Shown here piece by piece: positions 46,523 through 54,593 of a DNA stretch of 64,000 nt; the first letter of the stretch is position 1, and every line of letters begins with the position of its first letter. Origin of the DNA: Paenibacillus artemisiicola (GTDB taxonomy: Bacteria; Bacillota; Bacilli; Paenibacillales; Paenibacillaceae); the NCBI RefSeq assembly GCF_017652985.1, contig NZ_JAGGDJ010000023.1:17749-81748 (forward strand), written 5' to 3'. The position numbers and the translations under genes were made by a program. The notes under the pieces are model-generated. The model ran no database searches and was not told the DNA's origin. It saw nothing but the letters and a program-made list of their open reading frames with translations.

Positions 46523-46628
46523 GAAGTTTAACCGTTAAACGGCGCTGTTTAAACGGTAAAGTTCAACGCGTGCCTTTCACGCTTTAACGTTTGCCTTTTA
46601 AACTTTACCTTTTACCTTTTAACGTTCA
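46523..46628. repeat. Iteron-like repeats upstream of the ParM-like gene (candidate centromere)
   Basis: An AT-rich island with GTTTAACCGTTAAAC (46526-46540, a 7-1-7 palindrome), GTTTAAACGGTAAAG (46547-46561), then CTTTAACG, TTTTAAACTTTACC, CTTTTACC and TTTTAACG. These share the cores GTTTAA and GTAAAG (or complement CTTTAC). ParMRC systems carry such a parC site upstream of parM. No promoter or gene was recognised here. Confidence 0.6.
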
Positions 46629-46645
46629 TTCCGATGCCGTCCGGG

Positions 46646-47173
46646 TCAGCCCGGCGGATCCTCCGCTCCCCGCGCCCGCCGATGCCCGATGACCGCCCCG
46701 GCCAGACGGAGCGCCAGCACGTTCAGGAGAATGACGCCGGCGTAGACGAACACGGAATAATACAGATGCCAGCCATGGTAGCGAAACACCCCCGCCTTCG
46801 ACGCCGCCCATTCCAGCCCCGTAATCAACAGCGTCCAGCCCGCGACGTACAGCACGCGCCGGTAGCCGGACGGCTTCCACCGGTCATAGAGGTTCAGCAG
46901 AATATATAACACGGGCGGGTACAGAAAGAAGTACAGCACCATATCGAACCACTCGTACTTCTGCACGTCGTTCGCGTCGTACAGGTTGAGCGGCGGGAGC
47001 GCCAGAATGAAATCGCCAACTTTGCCCAAATAAACGTTGAACAGATAGACGAACAGCGTGAGCGGCGCCGGAAACCGCCGCGGCAGCAGCAGGCAAACCG
47101 TCAGCACGAGCGCGATGCTGATCAGGATGAACCATTCGTTCGCGTCGAATCTTCGGGGCGGATAGAGCATCAT
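46646..47173 (-). CDS. CBO0543-family membrane protein
   Basis: 175 residues from ATG 47173, which overlaps the upstream stop (ATGA) and follows GGGAGG. Four to five membrane helices: EWFILISIALVLTVCLLL, APLTLFVYLFNVYLGKVGDFILAL, WFDMVLYFFLYPPVLYILLNLY, VLYVAGWTLLITGLEWAAS, YYSVFVYAGVILLNVLALRLAG. The pattern with KVGDF and EW is that of the CBO0543 family of small membrane proteins common in endospore formers; function is not known. It forms a coupled pair with the gene at 47170-47709. Confidence 0.8.
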   Translation of the reverse strand: MMLYPPRRFDANEWFILISIALVLTVCLLLPRRFPAPLTLFVYLFNVYLGKVGDFILALPPLNLYDANDVQKYEWFDMVLYFFLYPPVLYILLNLYDRWKPSGYRRVLYVAGWTLLITGLEWAASKAGVFRYHGWHLYYSVFVYAGVILLNVLALRLAGAVIGHRRARGAEDPPG

Positions 47174-47709
47174 AAGCCGACCTCCCGCTTGCGCAGCGAG
47201 CGGCGGAACCAGGCGGCGAAGCCCCAGGCCGGCAGCAGCACGGACAGCCATTTCAGCGCCGAATAGCCGAGGTTCCACCGCTGCGCCTTCCAATAGCCCA
47301 GCTCATCGAACAGCAGCTCCGTGCCGTACAGCCCCAGCAGCACCGCCGCCCCGAGCGCGAGCTTCAGGACGAGCGAAGCTTTCGGCGAGAACCACGCGTA
47401 CAGCACCCACAGGAGCAGGCACGGCGCGACGGCGAGATGGCCCAGCATCAGAAACCAGCTGACGGATGCCCGCCGGGACGGTTGGATGAAGTCCAGGTTG
47501 AGCGTAATCATGCCGCAGAACTCGATGATGAAGACGTTCAGCGCCATGAAGGACGCCGCGATCTCGATCGGGCGGAATACGTTCCGAAGGCCGAGGAGCG
47601 ACCAGAAGCCTCCGACGGATAAGAGCATGATCACGATGAGCGATAAGACCAAGCGTAACGCCTTCTTTCCGGTAATATGGCGCTGCCGAGCACCGGTGCG
47701 GCGGCTCAT
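47170..47709 (-). CDS. Multi-helix membrane protein, partner of the CBO0543 gene
   Basis: 179 residues. Basic N-terminus (RRTGARQRHITGKKA) then helices LRLVLSLIVIMLLSVGGFWSLL, IAASFMALNVFIIEFCGMITL, WFLMLGHLAVAPCLLLWVLYAWF and LVLKLALGAAVLLGLYGTELLF. The C-terminus is basic. I do not recognise a named family. Its stop overlaps the start of the next gene by 4 bp, so the two proteins are made together and may form one complex. ATG 47709 has a weak ribosome site (CACTTTAGC). Confidence 0.75.
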   Translation of the reverse strand: MSRRTGARQRHITGKKALRLVLSLIVIMLLSVGGFWSLLGLRNVFRPIEIAASFMALNVFIIEFCGMITLNLDFIQPSRRASVSWFLMLGHLAVAPCLLLWVLYAWFSPKASLVLKLALGAAVLLGLYGTELLFDELGYWKAQRWNLGYSALKWLSVLLPAWGFAAWFRRSLRKREVGL

Positions 47710-47839
47710 GCTAAAGTGTTGCCATTATTGCCAACAAATTCTCGGCCGGGGCGCAATTCGCCGGCTCGCGCGGTCACCGCCGCCGTGCGCGAACGCCGCA
47801 ACGCCGCCGGACAAGCCGCGGCCTGAGCCGGCCGGCAAC

Positions 47840-47867
47840 GCAAAAGGACGCCCCGAAGGACGTCCTT
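47840..47867 (-). terminator. Weak terminator of the tet-fsr operon
   Basis: 7-bp stem AAGGACG (47844-47850) / CGTCCTT (47861-47867), with only UUUU on the minus strand. It is 125 bp past the fsr stop codon. Confidence 0.5.
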
Positions 47868-47991
47868 GGAATGGCGGTGATGCCAAGAGGATCATGAGAA
47901 TGCGAATCATGCCGATTCGATTCGCCATGGCGGCATGACGGCGGTGCGACTGCAGCACTCCCCGCAGCATTCGCGTCCAACCCGTCGTCCG

Positions 47992-49221
47992 CTACGCGCG
48001 AACCTTGTCGTCCTTGGGCAGAAATACGGCCAGTACGCCGAGCAGCGGCAAGTACGCGCACAGCTTCATCATGAACTCGATGCTCGTCGCGTCGGCGACC
48101 CAGCCGAGCGCGGCCGAGCCCAGCCCGCCGATGCCGAACGCCAGGCCGAAGAACAGGCCCGAGACGAGTCCGACCTTGCCCGGCAGCAGCTCCTGCGCGA
48201 ACACGACGATGATCGAGAACGCCGAGGAGAGCACGAAGCCCGCGCAGATGCACATCGCCGCCGTCCACGCCAGGCTGCCGTACGGCAGCAGGATGGAGAA
48301 CGGCGCCGTTCCTAAGATCGAGAACCAGATGATGTTGCGGCGCCCGTAGCGGTCCGCGAGCGGCCCGCCGAAGAACGTGCCCGCCGCCGAAGCCGCCAGG
48401 AACGCGAACAGGAACAGCTGCGCGTGCTGCACGGTCACGCCGTAATGATCGATCAGATAAAAGCTGTAATAGCTCGACAGGCCCGCCATGTAGATATGCT
48501 TCGTGAAGACGAGAAACACCAGCACGGCGATCGCCCAGCCGACCTGCCTGCGCGTCAGCGGCGAACCCGCGGCGCTCTCCCGCATCGCGTCGGCGGCTGC
48601 CTTCGGCTTGGCCGCCGGGCGGAGCAGCGGCGCGTTCTGGCCGTACCAGCGGGCGACGTACGCCTGTATGACCATCGCGGCGATCGCCGCGATCGAGAAC
48701 CAGAGCACGCTGATCTGCCCGAGCGGCACGAAGATCGCGGCGCTCATGACGGGGCCGAGCGCGCCGCCGATGTTGCCGCCGACCTGGAAGATCGATTGCG
48801 CCAGCCCTCGCTTGCCTCCCGCGGCCATATAGGCGACGCGCGACGATTCCGGATGGAAGATCGCCGAGCCGATGCCCATCATCATGACCGCGAGCACGAG
48901 GTAGACGTACTCGGGCGCGAGCGCGAGCCCCACGACCCCGACGAGCGTGAACACCACGCCGACCGGCAGGATGTAAGGGCGCGGGCGTTTGTCCGCGTAC
49001 ATGCCGACGAGCGGCTGAATGACCGCCGCGGTAATGTTCATCGCGAAGGCGATGAAGCCGATCTGCTTGTAGCTGAGATCCATCGAATCCCGCAGCACCG
49101 GGAACAGCGCCGACACCGTCGATTGCATCGTATCGTTCAACAGATGCACGACGCTGATCGCGAACAGAATCGGAAATACGGTCATGCCGAGCGGCACCGA
49201 CCGGGATAATGCTTTGGCCAC
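47992..49221 (-). CDS. fsr: MFS transporter, fosmidomycin-resistance (Fsr) type
   Basis: 409 residues, 12 helices. The N-terminal signature VVHLLNDTMQSTVSALFPVLRDSMDLSYKQIGFIAFAMN is that of the Fsr group (HxxND with Lx3Q), and GIGSAIFHPESSRVAYMAAGGKRGLAQSIFQVGGN is its central motif. A Pro/Ala-rich loop lies mid-protein (RPAAKPKAAADAM). GTG 49221 with GGGGGAGG upstream is the start; longer readings are unsupported. It follows the Tet-type GTPase gene by 68 bp, so the two probably form an antibiotic-resistance operon. Symbol by family; substrate untested. Confidence 0.85.
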   Translation of the reverse strand: MAKALSRSVPLGMTVFPILFAISVVHLLNDTMQSTVSALFPVLRDSMDLSYKQIGFIAFAMNITAAVIQPLVGMYADKRPRPYILPVGVVFTLVGVVGLALAPEYVYLVLAVMMMGIGSAIFHPESSRVAYMAAGGKRGLAQSIFQVGGNIGGALGPVMSAAIFVPLGQISVLWFSIAAIAAMVIQAYVARWYGQNAPLLRPAAKPKAAADAMRESAAGSPLTRRQVGWAIAVLVFLVFTKHIYMAGLSSYYSFYLIDHYGVTVQHAQLFLFAFLAASAAGTFFGGPLADRYGRRNIIWFSILGTAPFSILLPYGSLAWTAAMCICAGFVLSSAFSIIVVFAQELLPGKVGLVSGLFFGLAFGIGGLGSAALGWVADATSIEFMMKLCAYLPLLGVLAVFLPKDDKVRA

Positions 49222-49289
49222 CTTGATTGTCCTCCCCCAACGACTCCGAATTGCCTGAACCGCGGGCCGGCGTTCCGGCCCCGCGGCCG

Positions 49290-51242
49290 TCATAATAAGT
49301 GCATCTTGGCTTCCGCCTCGTCCCACGGCACCGTGTAGCCGTGCCCCTTCGCGCAGAAGATCGAGGACGAGCTGTAGAGCGGGTCCGCGTCCTTCCGGTA
49401 CGCCTTGCGGGCGATGACCTCGCGCTCGTCGTGGCAGCGGTCGTACCCGTCGAAGACGAGCCTCAGCGTGCCTTTGCCGTGCGTGTACGCGGCCAGCTCC
49501 GCGCCGTACTCCATGAACGTCGCCACGGGCACGCGCCCCGTCACGACGGCGTGCGACGCCGTCGTCGCGGGCGGCTCGAACTGCCCGGACGCCCGCTGGA
49601 TATCGGACAGCGCCCGACCCAGTTCATCCAGCTCCACCCGAATCTTGAACGCGTAATACGGCTCGAGCAGCACGTTCTCCGCCTTCTCCAGTCCCTGGCG
49701 CAGCGCCCGGAACGCCGCTTCGCGGAAATCGCCGCCGTGCGTGTGCTCGTTGTGCCCGGCGCCGGTCAGCAGCGTGATCCGGACGTCGGTCAGCGGCATG
49801 CCCGTCAGCAGCCCGTGATGGTCCCGCTCGAAGAGATGCGTCCGGATCACGTTCTGGTTGCCGACGCTGAGGTCGTCCGCGTGGCAGGCGTTGACGAACG
49901 TCAGGCCGCTGCCCCGCTCGCCCGGCTCCAGGAGCAGATGGACTTCGGCGTAATGCCGGAGCGGCTCGAAGTGGCCGTAGCCGCGCACCGTCGACTGAAT
50001 CGTCTCCTTGTACAGGATCTCCGGCGCGCCGAACGCGACGTCGAGCCCGAAACGGTCCTTGGCCAGCTGCCGCAGCACCTCGAGCTGAATGACGCCCATG
50101 ACGCGGATATGAATCTCCTGCAGGCTCTCCTCCCAGACGACGCCGAGCGACGGATCCTCCGCGTTCAGCATCCGGAACGCCTTCAGGACCTCCTTCGCGT
50201 TCAGCGTCTCGGCGAAGACCACCTTCGACGTCAGCGTCGGCACGAGCTCGTAGCCGATCCGGTCCGCGCAGGCGCCGAGCCCCTCGCCGGTCTCGGCGCC
50301 CGACAGGCCGACCACCGCGAACAGATCGCCCGCCGCGACGCGGTCGACCGCCTGCGTCTTGCTGCCGTTCACGAGCAGCAGCCGCGTCGCCTTCTCGCCG
50401 GTCCGCGCCTCGCCGGCGCCGTAGAACAGCTCGTCGCGCACCTTGAGCTCGCCGCTCAGCGCCTTCACGTACGTCACCCGCGCGCCGCTCGCGTCGTGGC
50501 GGATCTTGTACGCGCGTCCGCCGAAGGGCGCCCGCTCGTCGTACGCCGTGACCGTAAGCGCGTGCAGCCGTTCCAGGAACTCCGTCACGCCGACGTCCTG
50601 CAGCGCGGAGCCGCTCATGCACGGATAGAGCCGGCATTCCCGGATAAGGCGCCGCAGCGCCTCCAGCCAGAACGCCGCGTCTCCCGCGCCCGCCAGAAAC
50701 GCCTCGAGCAGCGCCTCGTCGCGCTCCGCCAGGCTTTCCCGCAGCGCCTCTCCGATTTCGGAGCCGGCGAAGCTGCCGGTCAGCGGGCATGCGTCCGGCG
50801 TCAGCTGCGCGCGAATCTCCGCGAGCGCGCGATCCGGGTCCGCGCCGGTCCGGTCCGTCTTGTTCAGGAAGAAGAACGTCGGGACGCGGTGCTTGCGCAG
50901 CAGCTGCCACACCGTTTCCGTATGGCCCTGCACGCCCTCCGCGGCGCTGACGACCAGAATCGCGTAGTCCATGATCCGGATCGCCCGCTCCATCTCCGGC
51001 GAGAAATCGACGTGCCCCGGCGTATCGACGAGGTAGTACGTGTCGCCTTCGTAGGTTATGACGGCCTGGTCCGCGAACACCGTAATCCCGCGGGCGCGCT
51101 CGATCTCGTGGCTGTCGAGGTAGGCGTCCTTATGGTCGACCCGGCCCCGCTCCCGGATGCTTCGCGTATGGTACAGCAGCTGCTCGGCCAGCGTGGTCTT
51201 GCCCGCATCCACGTGGGCGAACATGCCGATCGTGATTTTCAT
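49290..51242 (-). CDS. Tetracycline-resistance-like ribosomal protection GTPase
   Basis: 650 residues, the length of the Tet(M) group, which is related to EF-G. G domain: P-loop AHVDAGKTTL, RGITV switch, DTPGH, and NKTD. Then the beta-barrel domain (SGELKVRDELFY), domains III-V, and a C-terminal extension ending DADPLYSSSSIFCAKGHGYTVPWDEAEAKMHLL. Tet(M)-type proteins remove tetracycline from the ribosome. Identity to known Tet classes cannot be judged here; it could be a chromosomal relative with another role. ATG 51242 follows GGGGAT. First of two genes with fsr. Confidence 0.85.
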   Translation of the reverse strand: MKITIGMFAHVDAGKTTLAEQLLYHTRSIRERGRVDHKDAYLDSHEIERARGITVFADQAVITYEGDTYYLVDTPGHVDFSPEMERAIRIMDYAILVVSAAEGVQGHTETVWQLLRKHRVPTFFFLNKTDRTGADPDRALAEIRAQLTPDACPLTGSFAGSEIGEALRESLAERDEALLEAFLAGAGDAAFWLEALRRLIRECRLYPCMSGSALQDVGVTEFLERLHALTVTAYDERAPFGGRAYKIRHDASGARVTYVKALSGELKVRDELFYGAGEARTGEKATRLLLVNGSKTQAVDRVAAGDLFAVVGLSGAETGEGLGACADRIGYELVPTLTSKVVFAETLNAKEVLKAFRMLNAEDPSLGVVWEESLQEIHIRVMGVIQLEVLRQLAKDRFGLDVAFGAPEILYKETIQSTVRGYGHFEPLRHYAEVHLLLEPGERGSGLTFVNACHADDLSVGNQNVIRTHLFERDHHGLLTGMPLTDVRITLLTGAGHNEHTHGGDFREAAFRALRQGLEKAENVLLEPYYAFKIRVELDELGRALSDIQRASGQFEPPATTASHAVVTGRVPVATFMEYGAELAAYTHGKGTLRLVFDGYDRCHDEREVIARKAYRKDADPLYSSSSIFCAKGHGYTVPWDEAEAKMHLL

Positions 51243-51294
51243 GCGTATCCCCTTGCTCTCGCAGTCGATTGTCCGGCTTGTAGCCTGCCCCGCT

Positions 51295-51303
51295 ATCATA
51301 ACA
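51295..51303 (-). promoter_or_regulatory. Extended -10 promoter of the tet-like gene
   Basis: Minus strand TG-T-TATGAT (51303-51295), an extended -10 without a good -35, about 50 bp before the start codon. The region 51304-51529 is GC-rich and holds no other feature I can support. Confidence 0.5.
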
Positions 51304-51529
51304 CAGCGGACGCGATCGCGGACCGGTTTTGTCCGCCGCGGACGCCGGTTCGCGCGGATCGGCGGCCCTATCCGGCAACGCCGAAAACGCCGGGACCGTC
51401 GGTCCGGCGAATGCGGCGGCGCGGGCGTCGCGCCGCCGCGCCGCGCGATGCGGGGTGCAGTTTGCGGCGCGGGCCGCATAAACTGAGGGGTACGATGGTA
51501 CGACATATCGGGAAGGGAAGGCGAACGCG

Positions 51530-51994
51530 ATGATACGCATCCTGCTGCCGCCGTTCACGCGGGAAACGGCGATCGCGAAAGTCCGCATGGCCGAGGACAG
51601 CTGGAATACCCGCGATCCGGAGCATGTGCCGCTCGGGTACGCGCCGAACAGCCGCTGGCGGAACCGCGCCGAATTCCTGACGGGGCGCCCGGAGATCGTC
51701 GCCTTTCTGCGCCGCAAATGGAACCGGGAGCTCGACTACCGGCTGATCAAGGAATTGTGGGCGTTCGGGGACGACCGCATCGCGGTCCCCTTCGCGTACG
51801 AATGGCACGACGACGGCGGCAATTGGTACCGCTCCTACGGCAACGAGAACTGGGCATTCGATTCGGACGGCCACATGCGGACCCGATACGCCTCCATCAA
51901 CGATCTGCCCATTCGCGAATCCGAACGAAAATACCATTGGCCGCTCGGTCGAAGGCCCGACAGCTACCCGGGGCTGTCCGAGCTGGGGCTGTAG
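51530..51994 (+). CDS. NTF2-like fold protein (DUF1348 family)
   Basis: 154 residues. It matches the DUF1348 pattern in order: TRETAIAKVRMAEDSWNTRDPEHVPLGYAPNSRWRNRAEFLTGRPEIVAFLRRKW, ELDYRLIKELWAFGDDRIAVPFAYEWHD, SYGNENWAFDSDGHMRTRYASINDLPI, RKYHWPLGRRPD. The fold is a cone-shaped NTF2/SnoaL-like barrel that usually binds a small ligand or catalyses an isomerisation. The exact reaction is unknown. ATG 51530 follows GGGAAGGCG. Single-gene unit. Confidence 0.85.
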   Translation: MIRILLPPFTRETAIAKVRMAEDSWNTRDPEHVPLGYAPNSRWRNRAEFLTGRPEIVAFLRRKWNRELDYRLIKELWAFGDDRIAVPFAYEWHDDGGNWYRSYGNENWAFDSDGHMRTRYASINDLPIRESERKYHWPLGRRPDSYPGLSELGL

Positions 51995-52006
51995 GCGGGC
52001 GCCCGC
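51995..52006. repeat. GCGGGCGCCCGC palindrome, copy 3
   Basis: Starts at the base after the TAG stop codon of the DUF1348 gene. Same 12-mer as at 20831, 40763 and 63819. Confidence 0.6.
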
Positions 52007-52091
52007 CTGCCGCCCGCCTGCCGCCCGCTCGCTCGGCCGCGTCTGCTGCAGTACGCGCTGCGATCGCGGCGCACCCGGCGGAAAGCGCGGC

Positions 52092-52544
52092 CTAATCCGT
52101 CTTGTACTTCTCCTTGACGATGCCGGAGCCGATGCCCGCGCCGACCATGAGAACGAGCGGACCGAAGTTCCAGAACCGCGAGCCGCCGATCAGCGGCAGC
52201 TCGAGCGAGGTCGTCTTGTTCAGCAGCAGCACGGCCAGCTTGATGACGAGCAGGATCGCGCCTACGCAGAATGCCGCGTCGAACGCGAATTTCAGCTTGG
52301 GGAAGGCCAGCCGTTTGCCGTCTTCGATGACTTTCCGGGTCAACGCCCCGTCGCTTCGCAGCAGCTCGTCGATCGTGACGCCGAAGAGATCGCTGATCCG
52401 GATCAGAATATCGATGCCGGGGTAATTCTGGCCGTTCTCCCACTTCGACACCGATTGCCGGCTCACGAACAGCTTCTCCGCCAGCTCCTCCTGCGACCAG
52501 CCCCGCTTCGCGCGCTCGCCTTTCAATTTCTCGCCAAACACCAT
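52092..52544 (-). CDS. XRE family regulator with membrane anchor
   Basis: 150 residues. N-terminal Cro/C1-type helix-turn-helix: FGEKLKGERAKRGWSQEELAEKLFVSRQSVSKWENGQNYPGIDILIRISDLFGVTIDELLRSD. After a ~15-residue linker come two hydrophobic segments (FDAAFCVGAILLVIKLAVLLL and FGPLVLMVGAGIGSGIV), so it is probably tethered to the membrane. Membrane-bound XRE regulators of this form occur with bacteriocin, transport or stress genes. ATG 52544 follows AAAGGTGAGAGG. Single gene; the neighbouring ABC operon may be a target. Confidence 0.87.
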   Translation of the reverse strand: MVFGEKLKGERAKRGWSQEELAEKLFVSRQSVSKWENGQNYPGIDILIRISDLFGVTIDELLRSDGALTRKVIEDGKRLAFPKLKFAFDAAFCVGAILLVIKLAVLLLNKTTSLELPLIGGSRFWNFGPLVLMVGAGIGSGIVKEKYKTD

Positions 52545-52675
52545 GTCAGCCTCTCACCTTTCGCGTCGTCGTCCTTGCCTCCATCTTGGGCAAACCCCGG
52601 CCGAAAGTAAAGCCCGCGCTCGTTGCGGCCCCCCGCAACCCGCGGTTGCGCCCCGCGGCGCCCCGCCGGACAAGC

Positions 52676-52700
52676 AAAAAGAGGAGCGTCCCCGCTCCTC
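52676..52700 (-). terminator. Terminator of the ABC exporter operon
   Basis: 8-bp stem GAGGAGCG (52681-52688) / CGCTCCTC (52693-52700), four-base loop, five U on the minus strand (52680-52676). It begins 3 bp past the stop codon. Confidence 0.85.
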
Positions 52701-52703
52701 TTC

Positions 52704-54593
52704 CTACGTCGCCTCGCCCCGTCCGCCGGACGCCTCCGCCTCCTGCGCGAACTGGCTCCGGTACAGCTCGGCATAATGGCCCCCGCGGCGGAGCAGCTCG
52801 TCGTGCGTGCCCCGCTCGGCGACCTCGCCGCCGCGGATGAACAGGATATCGTCGGCCTCGCGGATGGTGCTCAGCCGATGCGCGATCACGAAGCTCGTTC
52901 GCCCCTGCATGAGCGTCTTCATCGCCTCCTGGATCTGCAGCTCCGTGCGCGTGTCCACGCTGCTGGTCGCCTCGTCCAGGATGAGAATGGCGGGATCCGC
53001 CAGCACGGCGCGGGCGATGGTCAGCAGCTGCCGCTGGCCCTGGCTCAGGTTGCCGCCTTCGGCGCTGAGGCGCGTCTCGTAGCCGTGCGGCAGCTTGCGG
53101 ATGAACGCGTCGGCGTTGGCCAGCCGGGCCGCCGCCTCCACCTCGCGGTCCGTCGCGTCCAGGCGGCCGTAGCGGATATTGTCCCGCACGGTGCCGGAGA
53201 AGACGTACGCGTCCTGCAGCACGAGCCCGATCCGCCTGCGCAGCGCCTGCTTGCCGAAGCGCCCGATGTCTTCGCCGTCGATGGCGATCCGGCCGGCCTG
53301 AATGTCGTAGAACCGCGTCAGCAGGTTAATGATCGTCGTCTTCCCCGCGCCCGTCGGGCCGACCAGCGCGATGGTCTGGCCGGGCGAGGCGCGCAAGTTC
53401 AGGTCCTTCAGCACGGGCACGCCCGGCTTGTAAGCGAAATGCACGCCGTCGAACGCGACCTCGCCGCGAATGGGGCGATCGGCCGGCTCCGCGGATCCCT
53501 CTCCCGTCTCGGGCTCCTCGTCCAGCACCTCGAAGACGCGCTCGGCGCCGGCGATCGCGGACTGGAACAGGTTGTACTGGTTGGCCAGCTGATTGAGCGG
53601 CTGGCTGAACAGGTTGGCGTAGCCCAGGAAGCTGACGATGATCCCGACGGTGATCAGGCCATGGTACGCGAAGATGCCGCCGAACGCCGCGATGACGACG
53701 AAGCTCAGGTTGCGCATCGCGTTCATGAGCGGCCCCATCGAGCCGGACAGGCTCTGGGCCTTCACGCCGACGGCCCGCAAGCGTTCGTTCATCTCGCGGA
53801 ATTGCGCCAGCGACCGCTCCTCCCGGCCGAACGCCTTGACGACCTTCAGGCCCGAGATGCTCTCTTGCACGAAGCCGTTCACGTCCCCCAGATGCCGCTG
53901 CTGCTCCGAGAAGTACCGCCGGGTATACGACGTGATGCGCTTGGTCATGAACGCGACCAGCGGCACCGTCACCATCGTCACGAGCGTCATCCACCCGCTC
54001 AGCGTCAGCATCATGACGACGCTGCCCGCCAGCATGAGGACGGAGGCGATCAGCTGGACGACCGTCTGGTTGAGCGTGTTGGACACGTTCGAGATATCGT
54101 TGGTGGCCCGGCTCATCAGCTCGCCGTGCGTCTTGTCGTCGAAGAACCGCACCGGCAGCCGCTGGTAGTGCCCGAACAGGTCCTTGCGCATGTCGCGCAC
54201 CGTATGCTGAGACAGGCTGGAGGCCGCGTACTGCTGCACCCAGGTGAACGCGGCGCCGAGCGCGTACACGCCCAGGAGCAGCAGCCCCGTGCGCGCGAAG
54301 CCGTCCCCGCGGTGCGGCACGATGTAATCGTCGATGAGCGTGCCCATGATGTACGGGCCCAGCAGCTGGAGCCCGGACGTCAGCACGGTGCAGACGACGA
54401 CGGTCCAGAGCGCGCCGCGCTGCAGCCGGAGGTAGCGGCCGATTCGGCGCAGCGTGCCTTTGGCGTCCTTCGTCCGGACCTTCGGCGCCGCCCCTTGATG
54501 CGGGCCGGGACCCTGCCGGAAGCCCATCTGAGCGAAGTCCGCCGGGGCTTTGCCCGCGCTAGCCTGCGCGTTAGACTGATTGCTGCCCGACAT
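52704..54593 (-). CDS. ABC exporter half-transporter, catalytic partner of a heterodimer
   Basis: 629 residues. A ~50-residue Gln/Ser/Ala-rich N-terminus precedes the six-helix exporter domain (~55-330). ATPase motifs: Walker A GPTGAGKTT, Q-loop LVLQDA, Walker B ILILDEATSSVD with catalytic Glu, switch His in VIAHRLS. Its signature is LSQGQ, not LSGGQ. With the upstream gene (LSGGQ but defective Walker B and switch) the pair builds one active and one degenerate ATP site, as in BmrCD-type heterodimeric exporters. ATG 54593 follows GGAGGAG; it overlaps the upstream gene by 23 bp. Confidence 0.92.
   Translation of the reverse strand: MSGSNQSNAQASAGKAPADFAQMGFRQGPGPHQGAAPKVRTKDAKGTLRRIGRYLRLQRGALWTVVVCTVLTSGLQLLGPYIMGTLIDDYIVPHRGDGFARTGLLLLGVYALGAAFTWVQQYAASSLSQHTVRDMRKDLFGHYQRLPVRFFDDKTHGELMSRATNDISNVSNTLNQTVVQLIASVLMLAGSVVMMLTLSGWMTLVTMVTVPLVAFMTKRITSYTRRYFSEQQRHLGDVNGFVQESISGLKVVKAFGREERSLAQFREMNERLRAVGVKAQSLSGSMGPLMNAMRNLSFVVIAAFGGIFAYHGLITVGIIVSFLGYANLFSQPLNQLANQYNLFQSAIAGAERVFEVLDEEPETGEGSAEPADRPIRGEVAFDGVHFAYKPGVPVLKDLNLRASPGQTIALVGPTGAGKTTIINLLTRFYDIQAGRIAIDGEDIGRFGKQALRRRIGLVLQDAYVFSGTVRDNIRYGRLDATDREVEAAARLANADAFIRKLPHGYETRLSAEGGNLSQGQRQLLTIARAVLADPAILILDEATSSVDTRTELQIQEAMKTLMQGRTSFVIAHRLSTIREADDILFIRGGEVAERGTHDELLRRGGHYAELYRSQFAQEAEASGGRGEAT

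Noticed and set aside
44186..46628. Prophage or integrated plasmid
   Set aside because: No integrase, terminase, replication protein, attachment repeats or tRNA border was found around the ParM-type cassette.
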